Source: Candidatus Gastranaerophilales bacterium (GTDB taxonomy: Bacteria > Cyanobacteriota > Vampirovibrionia > Gastranaerophilales > Gastranaerophilaceae). From it: 5,602 nucleotides of DNA. A program made the translations under genes and the position numbers. Positions 5,474 to 5,602 of the stretch are shown here, piece after piece (the stretch's first letter is position 1; every line of letters begins with the position of its first letter). The notes beneath the pieces were generated by a model. It was not told the origin of the DNA. It did not search any database and saw nothing but the letters and a program-made list of their open reading frames with translations. The stretch is taken from the NCBI GenBank assembly GCA_900752845.1, contig CAADWU010000103.1, positions 1 through 5,602 of the forward strand. Reading direction: 5' to 3'.

Positions 5474-5602
5474 TTAAGAATTTTTTATATAAGTTTTGAT
5501 GATTTTCCCTGCATTTTTGCAAAATCTGGCATACTTGTCATCAATATCCCCGTAATCGTTAATAAAACTTTTAATCCTGATACCATCTTTAAACTTTCCC
5601 CC
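5474..5602 (-). CDS. C-terminal fragment of an unidentified gene upstream of recJ
   Basis: A minus-strand frame is open from the right edge for 42 codons and ends in TAA at 5474-5476, 39 bp before recJ. The start lies outside the window. The visible tail reads FKDGIRIKSFINDYGD, then DDKYARFCKNAGKIIKTYIKNS: hydrophilic, basic at the end and helix-like. I do not recognise a family. It has no stop over 129 bases of AT-rich DNA, its composition is protein-like, and it lies head-to-tail with recJ. These points argue that it is a real gene end. No terminator hairpin is visible in the gap, so it could be the first part of an operon with recJ and der. Confidence 0.65.
   Translation of the reverse strand, partial: GGKFKDGIRIKSFINDYGDIDDKYARFCKNAGKIIKTYIKNS

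Overview
The window comes from an AT-rich bacterium (about one third G+C, judged by eye). It holds two convergent gene pairs plus the end of a fifth gene. Three genes are recognised: a YeiH/UPF0324 membrane transporter, the ribosome-assembly GTPase Der (EngA), and the single-strand DNA exonuclease RecJ. RecJ is the long form with the extra C-terminal domain found in Firmicutes and relatives. That length, the low GC and the Shine-Dalgarno sites on the plus-strand genes suggest a low-GC lineage such as Bacillota or the non-photosynthetic cyanobacterial relatives (Vampirovibrionia/Gastranaerophilales). The sequence alone does not decide between them.

Layout. Positions 1-60 are a perfect 60-bp palindrome lying exactly on the left edge. 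Positions 61-225 are a regulatory region: A-tracts, a textbook promoter (TTGACA, 17 bp, TATAAC with an extended -10), and a leader of about 90 nt containing a terminator-like hairpin and a possible 27-codon ORF that overlaps the transporter start. yeiH (226-1221) and an unrecognised 120-residue acidic protein (1319-1681) run on the plus strand. A bidirectional terminator (1703-1740) separates them from der (1739-3070) and recJ (3092-5434) on the minus strand. Upstream of recJ, also on the minus strand, the last 42 codons of another gene run off the right edge.

Function and regulation. recJ and der are housekeeping genes 21 bp apart and probably partly co-transcribed. Each also has a near-identical extended -10 element placed exactly 6 nt before its ATG, and neither has a Shine-Dalgarno site. 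This predicts leaderless mRNAs for both. The transporter promoter carries the same extended -10 motif but has a long structured leader and an ordinary ribosome binding site.

I see no mobile element, CRISPR array, tRNA or rRNA, and no convincing new multi-gene system. The points worth a second look are the edge palindrome, the attenuator-like yeiH leader, the paired leaderless promoters and the orphan small protein.
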